This document shows, piece by piece, positions 1 to 6,095 of a stretch of 7,211 nucleotides of DNA. How positions within the stretch are numbered: position 1 is the stretch's first letter; every line of letters starts with the position of its first letter. The notes under the pieces are model-generated. The model searched no databases. It saw nothing but the letters and a program-made list of their open reading frames with translations, and was not told the DNA's origin. Position numbers and translations under genes: made by a program. The DNA comes from an uncultured Anaerovibrio sp. GTDB lineage: Bacteria > Bacillota > Negativicutes > Selenomonadales > Selenomonadaceae. Where the stretch lies: the NCBI GenBank assembly GCA_902785445.1, contig CACZYN010000096.1:1-7211 (forward strand), in the 5' to 3' direction.

Positions 1-75
1 GGAGCGGAAAACGAGACTCGAACTCGCGACCCCCACCTTGGCAAGGTGATGCTCTACCAACTGAGCTATTTCCGC
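1..75 (-). tRNA. tRNA-Gly (anticodon GCC), last base of CCA outside window
   Basis: The minus strand folds into a complete cloverleaf. The 7-bp acceptor stem (GCGGAAA with TTTCCGC) is perfect. The D stem is GCTC/GAGC. The anticodon stem TCACC/GGTGG carries the 7-base loop TTGCCAA, with anticodon GCC at its centre. The T arm has the usual TTCGAGT loop. The discriminator base is U (position 3), normal for bacterial tRNA-Gly. Positions 1-2 are the CC of an encoded CCA tail, and the final A falls outside the window. The 5' end is at position 75. The tRNA decodes GGC and GGU glycine codons. A consensus promoter and a leader hairpin lie just upstream. Confidence 0.97.
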
Positions 76-78
76 ATC

Positions 79-118
79 TGTATTTTGTTGCCAGCTATTC
101 GCTGACTGACAAAATACA
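79..118 (-). repeat. inverted repeat / leader hairpin before tRNA-Gly
   Basis: TGTATTTTGT (79-88) and ACAAAATACA (109-118) form a perfect 10-bp inverted repeat. Inside it, a second stem CAGC/GCTG closes a five-base loop (tattc), with a few unpaired bases between the two stems. Most of the structure would lie in the leader RNA between the predicted tRNA start site (about 111) and the mature 5' end at 75. No U-run follows it on the minus strand, so it is not a normal terminator for copA. It may be a processing structure or a DNA-level palindrome. Its role is unknown. Confidence 0.6.
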
Positions 119-146
119 TTCTACTTATTTATCATACCTTTGTCAA
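118..146 (-). promoter_or_regulatory. sigma70-type promoter of tRNA-Gly
   Basis: On the minus strand, TTGACA (positions 146-141) is a perfect -35 box and TAGAAT (123-118) a near-perfect -10 box, separated by exactly 17 bases. Transcription would begin near position 111, giving a leader of about 35 bases before the tRNA 5' end at 75. The promoter lies between the copA stop codon and the tRNA, so the tRNA does not depend on copA read-through. Confidence 0.8.
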
Positions 147-171
147 CACTTTTTTTAAAAATATTGATATA

Positions 172-2706
172 TCAGTGTACCAACTCATATCCTGCGTCAG
201 TAATTACCTTAGCAAAGGTATCCATTGGGATGTCCTGTGTACATTTCAATGCCGCCGTGCCTGCTTCTAAATTCACCGTCACTGATTCCACGCCGTCAAT
301 TGCGGATAATACCCGCTCAACATTTTTCTGACAATGCATGCACATCATGCCATTAATCTTCAGTTCCATTTCCATATTGCTTGTCACTCCTTCTCTTACT
401 GGTTCTTTATCCATGCTTATCACATCTTCGGCTAAATTTAGTCTTTTTAACCGAAGTGCATTCATAACTACGCAAACACTGCTAAAGCTCATTACTGCTG
501 CTCCAATCATCGGTGTAAGACGTATTCCCCAAGTTGGATACAACAGTCCAGCCGCTACAGGTATACAAATTATATTATAAAAAAACGCCCAAAACAAATT
601 TTCTTTAATATTCCTTAATACCGCCTGACTTAAGCGAACAAGTTTCACTCCATCCAGCAGATTATTATTGGAGAGAATCGCATCTGCACTTTCCAGTGCT
701 ATATCCGTTCCAGCTCCAATAGCAATCCCCGCATTGGCTGTTACTAATGCCGGAGCATCATTTATCCCGTCACCTATCATGGCTACAGTCTCTCCCTGAT
801 TTTGTAACTCTCTTATGTAATCTGCTTTTTTTTCCGGACGGACCTGAGCAATGTAGCGATCTATTCCCAAATCTCCGGCCACTGCTGCCGCTGTTTTTTC
901 ATTATCCCCAGTTAACATTACCGGAGTAATTCCCATGGATTTAAATTCAGAAATAGCCCTAAGGCTGCTATTCTTTACGGTATCAGCAACAATAATCAGG
1001 CCCAGGAATTTGTCCTCTCCCCCCAAATACAGCGCCGTATTGCCAGCCTCAGCATACTTTTCAGCTTCTTTAATATACTTTTCTTCTATATTATATTGTT
1101 TGCCAACAAAATCAAAATTTCCTAAATAATGAATTAAACCATTAAGTCGTCCCCTTACGCCTTTTCCCCATATAGCTTCAAAATCGGTTACAGAAACATC
1201 AGTCAGGTTAAGGCCAACGGCTTTATTGACAATGGCCTGTCCCAGTGGATGTTCACTATTCCGTTCCAAAAGGGCAGCTCTTTTAATGAGCTCATCAGGA
1301 GATATATCCACCGCCATTACCTTTGTCACTGCCGGTTTGCCTGTGGTAATTGTTCCGGTTTTGTCCAAAACCACCGTAGATATTTTACTGACAATTTCCA
1401 ATATCTCCCCTGATTTTACCAAGATACCATTTTCTGCTCCCTTGCCTATACCAGCCATTATCGCCACTGGTGTAGCCAAACCCAGGGCACAGGGGCAGGA
1501 AATAACCAGCACAGATATCCCCATGGAAAAAGCCATCTCGCCACCATAGCCTAAAACCAGCCAAACCAAACCAGTACCCAAAGCAACAGCCATTACCGCC
1601 GGAACAAATATCCCAGCTATTTTATCCGCCAATTTGGCGATAGGCGCCTTGCTGCTGGAAGCTTCCTCCACCAAATTGATCAATTTGTTTAATGTGGATG
1701 AAGCACCTACCTGCTGGGCTTCGTATTTTATAAAACCATTTATATTAACCGCACCGGATACTACCTTATCGCCAACGCCTTTATCCACCGGCATACTTTC
1801 CCCGGTTATAGCCGATTCATCTACACTGGTTTTGCCTTCAAGGATAACGCCATCAGCAGCCATCACGGTACCAGGCTTGGCCACGACAATATCCCCCACC
1901 AGTAAATCCGTCGTGGAAATAATGACTTCTCTCTCATCCCTTTCCACCGTCACAGTCTGAGGTGCATAATCCATCAGCTTACGCAATGCCGACGTAGTAC
2001 TGTGTTTAGCCTTTGTTTCCAAGTATTTACCAATGGATACCAATGTTACAATCATACCGGCCGACTCAAAATATAGATTGGCACTATATTGCGTAACCTC
2101 GGCTAAATTTCCATGACCAATATGCCAACAGATGTAATATAGGTTCACTACACCATACACCAATGCCGCAGCTGATCCCAAGCCCACCAGACTATCCATG
2201 TTGGGCGCCTTAGCCCACATCGCCTTGCCACCATTAATATAGTAGTTTTTATTTAAAAACATTATCGGCAACACCAAAAGCAACTGGGTAATGGCAAAAA
2301 TCGCCCCATTTTCCGGACCATCAAAAATCTCCGAAATTACCTCCGGTACCTCCAGCCCCAAATGGATGTACAGCATTTGATGCATGGAAATATACATCTC
2401 GGGAAGCAACAATGCTATCGACCAAACCAGATACCATTTTTTTGTTTCCATTGCATCCTTGGCTTTATTTTCAAAAGAAACCGCCTGATCAGCTCCATGA
2501 ATTGCCGCCCCATAGCCTGCCTTTTCCACGGCCTCGATTATATTATCATATTTTAAAGCATTTTCATCATAAACAACCTGCATTGAATTAGTCAGCAGGT
2601 TAACTGTAACTTCATCGGTTCCCGGTAACGCCCTTACCGCTTTTTCCACACGTGCGGAGCAAGCTGCGCAGGACATACCGGTAATATCATATCGCTCTTT
2701 CTTCAT
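172..2706 (-). CDS. copA: Cu(+)-exporting P1B-type ATPase with N- and C-terminal HMA domains
   Basis: This 844-residue membrane pump uses ATP to export Cu(+) from the cytoplasm. Domains in order: an HMA metal-binding domain (about 5-70) with CxxC at C13/C16; membrane helices near 91-107, 134-152, 172-195 and 213-230; an actuator domain with TGES at 301-304; helices near 363-388 and 392-416, the latter with the ion-channel motif CPC (404-406); the phosphorylation and nucleotide domains, with DKTGT (D448), the P1B marker HP (486-487), TGDN (599-602) and GDGINDAPAL (645-654); and two last helices carrying YN (710-711) and MxxSS (739-743). CPC, YN and MxxSS together define the Cu(+) class (P1B-1). 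A second HMA follows at about 780-844, with CxxC at C789/C792. ATG at 2706 is preferred over a TTG seven codons upstream because TGAGG lies five bases before it. All catalytic residues are present. No copper regulator or separate chaperone gene adjoins it. Confidence 0.96.
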   Translation of the reverse strand: MKKERYDITGMSCAACSARVEKAVRALPGTDEVTVNLLTNSMQVVYDENALKYDNIIEAVEKAGYGAAIHGADQAVSFENKAKDAMETKKWYLVWSIALLLPEMYISMHQMLYIHLGLEVPEVISEIFDGPENGAIFAITQLLLVLPIMFLNKNYYINGGKAMWAKAPNMDSLVGLGSAAALVYGVVNLYYICWHIGHGNLAEVTQYSANLYFESAGMIVTLVSIGKYLETKAKHSTTSALRKLMDYAPQTVTVERDEREVIISTTDLLVGDIVVAKPGTVMAADGVILEGKTSVDESAITGESMPVDKGVGDKVVSGAVNINGFIKYEAQQVGASSTLNKLINLVEEASSSKAPIAKLADKIAGIFVPAVMAVALGTGLVWLVLGYGGEMAFSMGISVLVISCPCALGLATPVAIMAGIGKGAENGILVKSGEILEIVSKISTVVLDKTGTITTGKPAVTKVMAVDISPDELIKRAALLERNSEHPLGQAIVNKAVGLNLTDVSVTDFEAIWGKGVRGRLNGLIHYLGNFDFVGKQYNIEEKYIKEAEKYAEAGNTALYLGGEDKFLGLIIVADTVKNSSLRAISEFKSMGITPVMLTGDNEKTAAAVAGDLGIDRYIAQVRPEKKADYIRELQNQGETVAMIGDGINDAPALVTANAGIAIGAGTDIALESADAILSNNNLLDGVKLVRLSQAVLRNIKENLFWAFFYNIICIPVAAGLLYPTWGIRLTPMIGAAVMSFSSVCVVMNALRLKRLNLAEDVISMDKEPVREGVTSNMEMELKINGMMCMHCQKNVERVLSAIDGVESVTVNLEAGTAALKCTQDIPMDTFAKVITDAGYELVH
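367..392 (-). promoter_or_regulatory. internal Shine-Dalgarno and ATG that could yield a CopZ-like 67-residue product from copA
   Basis: Within copA, AAGGAG (minus strand, positions 392-387) lies 11 bases before an in-frame ATG at 375, which is Met778 of CopA. A second in-frame ATG follows at 369. Starting at 375 would give a 67-residue protein ending at 172. That is the size of free CopZ copper chaperones, beginning just before the HMA domain with its MCMHC metal-binding motif. The spacing is longer than ideal, so internal initiation is possible and not shown. The site may also be a relic of a former separate copZ gene that fused to copA. Confidence 0.35.
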
Positions 2707-2711
2707 AACAG

Positions 2712-2716
2712 CCTCA
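2712..2716 (-). promoter_or_regulatory. ribosome binding site that sets the copA start
   Basis: TGAGG on the minus strand ends five bases before ATG at 2706. The alternative TTG start at 2727 would place this site inside the coding region and has no purine-rich site of its own, so the ATG is chosen. Confidence 0.75.
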
Positions 2717-2767
2717 TATATTAACAATCAATAATATTAATAACCATTTTCATCTAACTTCTTTAGT

Positions 2768-2796
2768 ATGGTATATCAAATGGATTTATATGTCAA
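2768..2796 (-). promoter_or_regulatory. copA promoter with imperfect palindrome in the spacer
   Basis: On the minus strand, TTGACA (2796-2791) is followed after 17 bases by TACCAT (2773-2768), a -10 box matching four of six consensus positions. This predicts a start near 2761 and a leader of about 55 bases. The spacer holds an imperfect palindrome (2773-2791): ATATCAAAT and ATTTATAT around a GG centre, with one extra base in one arm. A repressor could bind there. It does not resemble the CopY box (TACAnnTGTA), a GC-rich CsoR site, or a CueR promoter with a 19-bp spacer. Confidence 0.55.
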
Positions 2797-2821
2797 TTAT
2801 GATGATCTATAAAATAATCCC

Positions 2822-2871
2822 CAAAAACAAAAAAGGGATCCCACATGACGAAACATCAAATGGGTATCCCT
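2822..2871 (-). terminator. rho-independent terminator after tRNA-Thr
   Basis: Reading the minus strand, AGGGAT then CCCA pairs with TGGG then ATCCCT, with a single bulged A. A weaker upper stem and a short loop near GTTTC complete the hairpin. It is followed by six T's, a G and five T's (2834-2823). It ends the tRNA-Thr transcript, and any read-through from the permease operon, before the copA promoter. Confidence 0.88.
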
Positions 2872-2880
2872 AAAATATTC

Positions 2881-2956
2881 TGGTGCTGGAGACAGGACTT
2901 GAACCCGCGACTCCCTCATTACGAATGAGGTACTCTACCAACTGAGTTACACCAGC
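2881..2956 (-). tRNA. tRNA-Thr (anticodon CGT)
   Basis: The 76-base gene includes an encoded CCA (2883-2881). The anticodon stem CCTCA/TGAGG carries the loop TTCGTAA, with anticodon CGT reading ACG (threonine). The D stem is ACTC/GAGT, and the T loop is TTCAAGT. The discriminator is A. The acceptor stem pairs GCTGGTG with CTCCAGC, which leaves a U-U mismatch at the sixth pair (6:67), with the other six pairs intact. The gene has its own promoter on one side and a strong terminator on the other, so it is a single-gene unit. Confidence 0.96.
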
Positions 2957-2969
2957 GAAACTATGTAAC

Positions 2970-2998
2970 ATTATACGCTAAGAAGGCTAGGGTTTCAA
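2970..2998 (-). promoter_or_regulatory. sigma70-type promoter of tRNA-Thr
   Basis: On the minus strand, TTGAAA (2998-2993) and a perfect TATAAT (2975-2970) are separated by 17 bases. Transcription would start near 2963, only about seven bases before the mature tRNA. The -35 box directly touches the stop codon of the upstream gene (2999-3001), and no terminator separates them, so permease-operon transcripts may also run into the tRNA. Confidence 0.82.
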
Positions 2999-4474
2999 TC
3001 AAAATTTTTCCAACCGCTTACGGGTTGCTTCATGAACCTCCCTTTCCTTGAGCCTTGCCAGGGTATCAAGCATCCGCCCAGTGAGCTGAAAATCGGCTTT
3101 GCGCCAGGCTTCAATGGTGCTCAGGGCAATATTTCTACAGCCAATAACCGGGGCATACAAACCAGTGCAGATAAGGTTTTCTCCCTTGCCCGGCACATTC
3201 TTCAACCCCTGTATAACATAGGACAATATGGCATAATCCAGGTATTCTTCACTGTTGCCCAGTTCATTGGCCGGCCCTGTGGCCATTTCCTCCAGAGGAA
3301 GTTCCTCTTCAAAAATAGCGATGACCTCATCAGCAAACTGCTTATCAGGCAATAACAAATCAATTAAATCATACTTGTTATTCCATTCCCTGCGCAGGGT
3401 TTCCATGGCTCTTTTACCGTAATCCAACCCCAGGGCCTTGCCAAGATAAAAGCCCTCACCCATGTCCATTGCCGATTCAAGACAATGAATACACGACTCA
3501 CTTTCCAACAGCGCATTACATGAATTCAGCAACTTGTCTTTGCCAACCAGCGAACCATTCTCTACAAAATCCCGTATATCAAAGATGGTGGAATAATCCT
3601 CCACTTCATTAGCATACTGTTTTGCCCATGTCAAATAGGCCGCCAGCAACTCATCCGTATATTTATACTTGCCAAGGCCTGGCACCGGGCTATCAGCCAA
3701 GGAAGCATCTATCAGCTGGCCAGCCAAAGAAAACATTTCCTTGTTAGCAGTTCCCTTGGTAAGCTCATCCAAAAGCTTACCTCGTTTTATCGCCACAATT
3801 GCCGAATATTCCGGCATGATTTCATTTTGCCACCCCTCTTTGAGCAGCCAGCTTTGCATGTCCGGTGTGGCTGGTTTCAGCATACTGACAGCATGTATTT
3901 TCCCCCAACCCTTCAGCTTTTTCGCCAAGGAATATATAATATCATTCCCCTCTGCAAAACTGCTTAACAAAAAGAGACAAAACAGGGTAAGCTCCTCGGA
4001 AGCAGCTAAAGTCAACAGTATTTCCTTTAACTCCTCCGTAGGCTCCTGATCCAAAATCTCCAGTACCGTAATCGCGAATTTTACCGATTCCACATCAGCG
4101 CTCTGTACCAGTAAAGTACGGGCAAAACGCCCCAAAGCTTCCGGAGATAATTTTTCTGTATGGTCATATACCCAATCCTGCAAGGCATCCATTACTGGCA
4201 GCATCATGCCCCCCTGCTGGAAATGCGTAATCAGCGCATTGGCCGAATCCCGAAACCGCTCCTGGGAAGCCATTTCCAATACCAGGGTCAGACCGCTGAT
4301 ATCAGGATTCTCTGTAGGCCCCATATGGTAGCGAATGGTACCATCCATGGCCCCATCAGCAAATTGCAGCCCCTGTGATGGTGACTGGCGTAGCATAAAA
4401 TCCCCTGGAAGGGTACCATCCGGCTGCAAAGCCTCTTTTATTCTATTATAGATTGAATTATTTTCCATAATCAT
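2999..4474 (-). CDS. uncharacterised mostly helical protein, translationally coupled to an amino acid permease
   Basis: The protein has 491 residues (489 if the second ATG at 4468 is used). I do not recognise an established function. It has no signal peptide or clear transmembrane helix. Much of it reads as successive amphipathic helices (for example about 62-140, 145-190, 270-335 and 405-490), suggesting a soluble helical-repeat fold, though no clean HEAT or TPR repeat is visible. The N-terminal 50 residues are Gly/Pro/Gln-rich and look different. Cysteines occur at about 328, 331, 436 and 446, including a CIHC pair. I see no P450, flavin, Rieske or nucleotide-binding motif. As I recall, relatives are sometimes auto-labelled 'limonene hydroxylase'; nothing here supports that chemistry. 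The start abuts the permease stop (TAA at 4477-4475, ATG at 4474), and GGAAGGGA inside the permease end is the ribosome binding site, so coupled translation is likely. A role in amino acid metabolism is only an inference. Confidence 0.85.
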   Translation of the reverse strand: MIMENNSIYNRIKEALQPDGTLPGDFMLRQSPSQGLQFADGAMDGTIRYHMGPTENPDISGLTLVLEMASQERFRDSANALITHFQQGGMMLPVMDALQDWVYDHTEKLSPEALGRFARTLLVQSADVESVKFAITVLEILDQEPTEELKEILLTLAASEELTLFCLFLLSSFAEGNDIIYSLAKKLKGWGKIHAVSMLKPATPDMQSWLLKEGWQNEIMPEYSAIVAIKRGKLLDELTKGTANKEMFSLAGQLIDASLADSPVPGLGKYKYTDELLAAYLTWAKQYANEVEDYSTIFDIRDFVENGSLVGKDKLLNSCNALLESESCIHCLESAMDMGEGFYLGKALGLDYGKRAMETLRREWNNKYDLIDLLLPDKQFADEVIAIFEEELPLEEMATGPANELGNSEEYLDYAILSYVIQGLKNVPGKGENLICTGLYAPVIGCRNIALSTIEAWRKADFQLTGRMLDTLARLKEREVHEATRKRLEKF

Positions 4475-5818
4475 TTATCCCTTCCGGCTCAGTTTAAACC
4501 GATAGCCGGCATAGAGAATACATAACCAAATTGGCAAGGCAATAACTGCCATTTTCATGTCCGGAATCTGGGCCATCATAAATATTACCCCCACCAAAAA
4601 AGCTAGGCAAAGATAATTAGTAAACGGATACAAAAGGGATTTAAACTTGGACTCTACATTATTCTGCTGACAATACTGGCGGAACTTCAAATGAGTCATA
4701 GTTATGCACACCCAGTTAATAACCGCCGAGATGATTACCACCGCAAAGAGATACATAAAAATCTGGCTTGGGAACAAGTAATTCATCAATACAATTATCA
4801 GAGTAATACCCGAAGATACCAGGGTCCCCACATAAGGCACCCCCCGGCCAGATACCCGCATAAAAATCTGCGGAGCATCGCCTTTTTCCGCTAAGCCGTA
4901 GAGCATCCGGGAATTACTGTAGATAGCTGAATTATATACTGATACAGCCGCTGACAGCACTACAAAATTAAGGATATGAGCCGCCGCCGGAATACCTACA
5001 TTATCGAAGATCTGCACAAAAGGACTCGACTCCATACCTACCTGGTTCCATGGCCACAGGCACATCAAGATAAACATTGTGCCCACATAGAAAATCAAAA
5101 TACGCCAAATTACCTGATTGATAGCCTTAGGGATAGAACGATCAGGATCCTCTGCCTCACCAGCCGTAATCCCCAACAGCTCAATGCCACCATAGGAAAA
5201 CAGTACAATAACACAGGCCATAGCCAAGCCCCATACGCCATTAGGCAAGAAACCGCCATAATTCCACAAATTGCTGATATTATCCGGATAACCAACCGGA
5301 TTAGTCAGTATAAGGTAACCGCCCAGCACAATCATGCTGAGAATAGCCGCCACTTTAATAAAGGCCATCCAGAATTCTGTCTCACCATAAGCACTGACAT
5401 TTACCAGATTAATAGCCGTAATAATAACCAGACAGATAAGAGCAGACAACCACTGAGGCACATCTGGCCACCAATAATTTATGTAAATGCCCACAGCGGT
5501 AATCTCCGCCATGCTTACCATAATATAACAGTACCAATAATTCCAACCTGCCAAAAATCCTGGGAATCCGCCCCAATATTTGGTGGCATAATAGCTAAAG
5601 GAACCAGCCACTGGCTCATGAACGGACATTTCCCCCAACATCCGCATTATGAAATAAATAACAATACCACTAACCAGATAAGCCAGCATAACTGACGGCC
5701 CCGTAAGGGCTATTGTCGAGGCTGAACCATAGAACAGTCCCGTTCCGATGGCACTCCCCAAGGCCATCATTTGCAAGTGACGATTCTTCAGTCCCCGCTT
5801 TAGATTTTTGTTTTCCAT
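4475..5818 (-). CDS. amino acid permease, APC superfamily, AroP/PheP-like
   Basis: This 447-residue inner-membrane transporter probably carries out proton-coupled amino acid uptake. Its length and overall 12-helix hydrophobicity fit the amino acid transporter (AAT) branch of the APC superfamily. Family marks are GSAIGTGLF (21-29) in helix 1, LGEMSVHEPVAGSFSYYA (61-78), GWNYWY (91-96), the loop SYGGIELLGITAGEAEDPDR (208-227), and NSRMLYGLAEKGDAPQ (302-317). The stretch from LGEM through the EFW motif is closest, from memory, to E. coli AroP/PheP, which suggests an aromatic or other bulky neutral substrate. ProY, GabP and related permeases share much of it, so the substrate is not settled. The start is fixed by AGGAG (5831-5827), eight bases before ATG. 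It is the first gene of a two-gene operon, and the next gene begins at the base after its stop. The DnaA-box cluster lies just upstream. Confidence 0.93.
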   Translation of the reverse strand: MENKNLKRGLKNRHLQMMALGSAIGTGLFYGSASTIALTGPSVMLAYLVSGIVIYFIMRMLGEMSVHEPVAGSFSYYATKYWGGFPGFLAGWNYWYCYIMVSMAEITAVGIYINYWWPDVPQWLSALICLVIITAINLVNVSAYGETEFWMAFIKVAAILSMIVLGGYLILTNPVGYPDNISNLWNYGGFLPNGVWGLAMACVIVLFSYGGIELLGITAGEAEDPDRSIPKAINQVIWRILIFYVGTMFILMCLWPWNQVGMESSPFVQIFDNVGIPAAAHILNFVVLSAAVSVYNSAIYSNSRMLYGLAEKGDAPQIFMRVSGRGVPYVGTLVSSGITLIIVLMNYLFPSQIFMYLFAVVIISAVINWVCITMTHLKFRQYCQQNNVESKFKSLLYPFTNYLCLAFLVGVIFMMAQIPDMKMAVIALPIWLCILYAGYRFKLSRKG

Positions 5819-5862
5819 AACTCCAACTCCTATTATTGAACAAATGATATAGCTAATCTTTA

Positions 5863-6028
5863 TGTGGATAATGTTAATAACTTATTCACAATTTAGGTGA
5901 TTTTGTGGATAAGTTAGTGGATAACCCATAAATTAAACTATAACGCCATGCAGTTGTCCCCATTTTTTGTGGATAAATGCAAACCACACGACAAGAAACA
6001 TTATAACACAGTTTTACAAATTTTCACA
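5863..6028. promoter_or_regulatory. DnaA-box cluster in a divergent intergenic region
   Basis: Three perfect DnaA boxes (TTATCCACA) occur on the minus strand at 5863-5871, 5904-5912 and 5968-5976. A TTATTCACA box, which fits the relaxed consensus TTWTNCACA, lies on the plus strand at 5882-5890. One-mismatch copies lie at 5916-5924 (minus, directly after the box at 5904 as a 12-bp tandem) and 6020-6028 (plus, ATTTTCACA). Flanks are AT-rich, notably about 5925-5945 and 5990-6042. Each perfect 9-mer is expected about once per 130 kb on either strand, so the clustering is not chance. No dnaA, dnaN, mnmG or other origin-marker gene is in view. The cluster may be a DnaA titration or reactivation locus, a DnaA-controlled promoter for the flanking divergent genes, or part of oriC. 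Confidence 0.85.
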
Positions 6029-6046
6029 CATTAAGAAAATAACCCC

Positions 6047-6075
6047 TTGCCCTCTGGCATCACCTATGTTTTAAT
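6047..6075 (+). promoter_or_regulatory. candidate promoter of the small gene at 6096
   Basis: TTGCCC (6047-6052) and TTTAAT (6070-6075) are separated by 17 bases; they match four and five of six consensus positions. Transcription would start near 6082, leaving a very short leader that contains little more than the ribosome binding site. A start farther upstream, inside the AT-rich part of the DnaA-box region, is an alternative. Confidence 0.4.
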
Positions 6076-6090
6076 TAGCCATAGAGGTGA
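6060..6090 (+). promoter_or_regulatory. inverted repeat covering the ribosome binding site of the small gene
   Basis: TCACCT (6060-6065) is complementary to AGGTGA (6085-6090), which forms most of the Shine-Dalgarno site GAGGTGA located five bases before ATG at 6096. Next to it, ATG (6066-6068) pairs with CAT (6079-6081), with a small bulge, leaving a loop of about ten bases. If the message starts upstream of 6060, this hairpin would hide the ribosome binding site. If transcription starts near 6082, the repeat can act only as DNA, for example as an operator. Confidence 0.4.
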
Positions 6091-6095
6091 AGCAC

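Noticed and set aside
147..180. Terminator for copA formed by the ACACT/AGTGT and TTTTTAAAAA repeats after the stop
   Set aside because: The stem is short and AT-only, with no stable GC core or proper U-run after it. I do not see a convincing copA terminator.
2707..2727. TTG start for copA seven codons upstream of the ATG
   Set aside because: The TGAGG ribosome site lies inside this extension and is correctly spaced for the ATG at 2706. The extra residues are not part of the HMA domain.
2999..4474. Naming the 491-residue protein a limonene hydroxylase
   Set aside because: The label comes only from memory of automated annotations. No haem, flavin, iron-sulphur or other oxygenase motif is visible in the protein.
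4976..5695. Long plus-strand open frame of 239 codons opposite the permease
   Set aside because: It is antisense to a clear permease gene. Its product is rich in His, Asn, Arg and Gln with no domain, as expected for the mirror of a membrane protein gene, and it has no convincing ribosome site.
5819..5862. Promoter for the permease operon
   Set aside because: Several weak -10-like hexamers (such as TATCAT and TATAGT on the minus strand) exist upstream, but none has a credible -35 box at proper spacing, so no promoter is claimed.
6087..6089. GTG as start of the small gene
   Set aside because: The GTG is part of the Shine-Dalgarno site GAGGTGA that serves the ATG at 6096.
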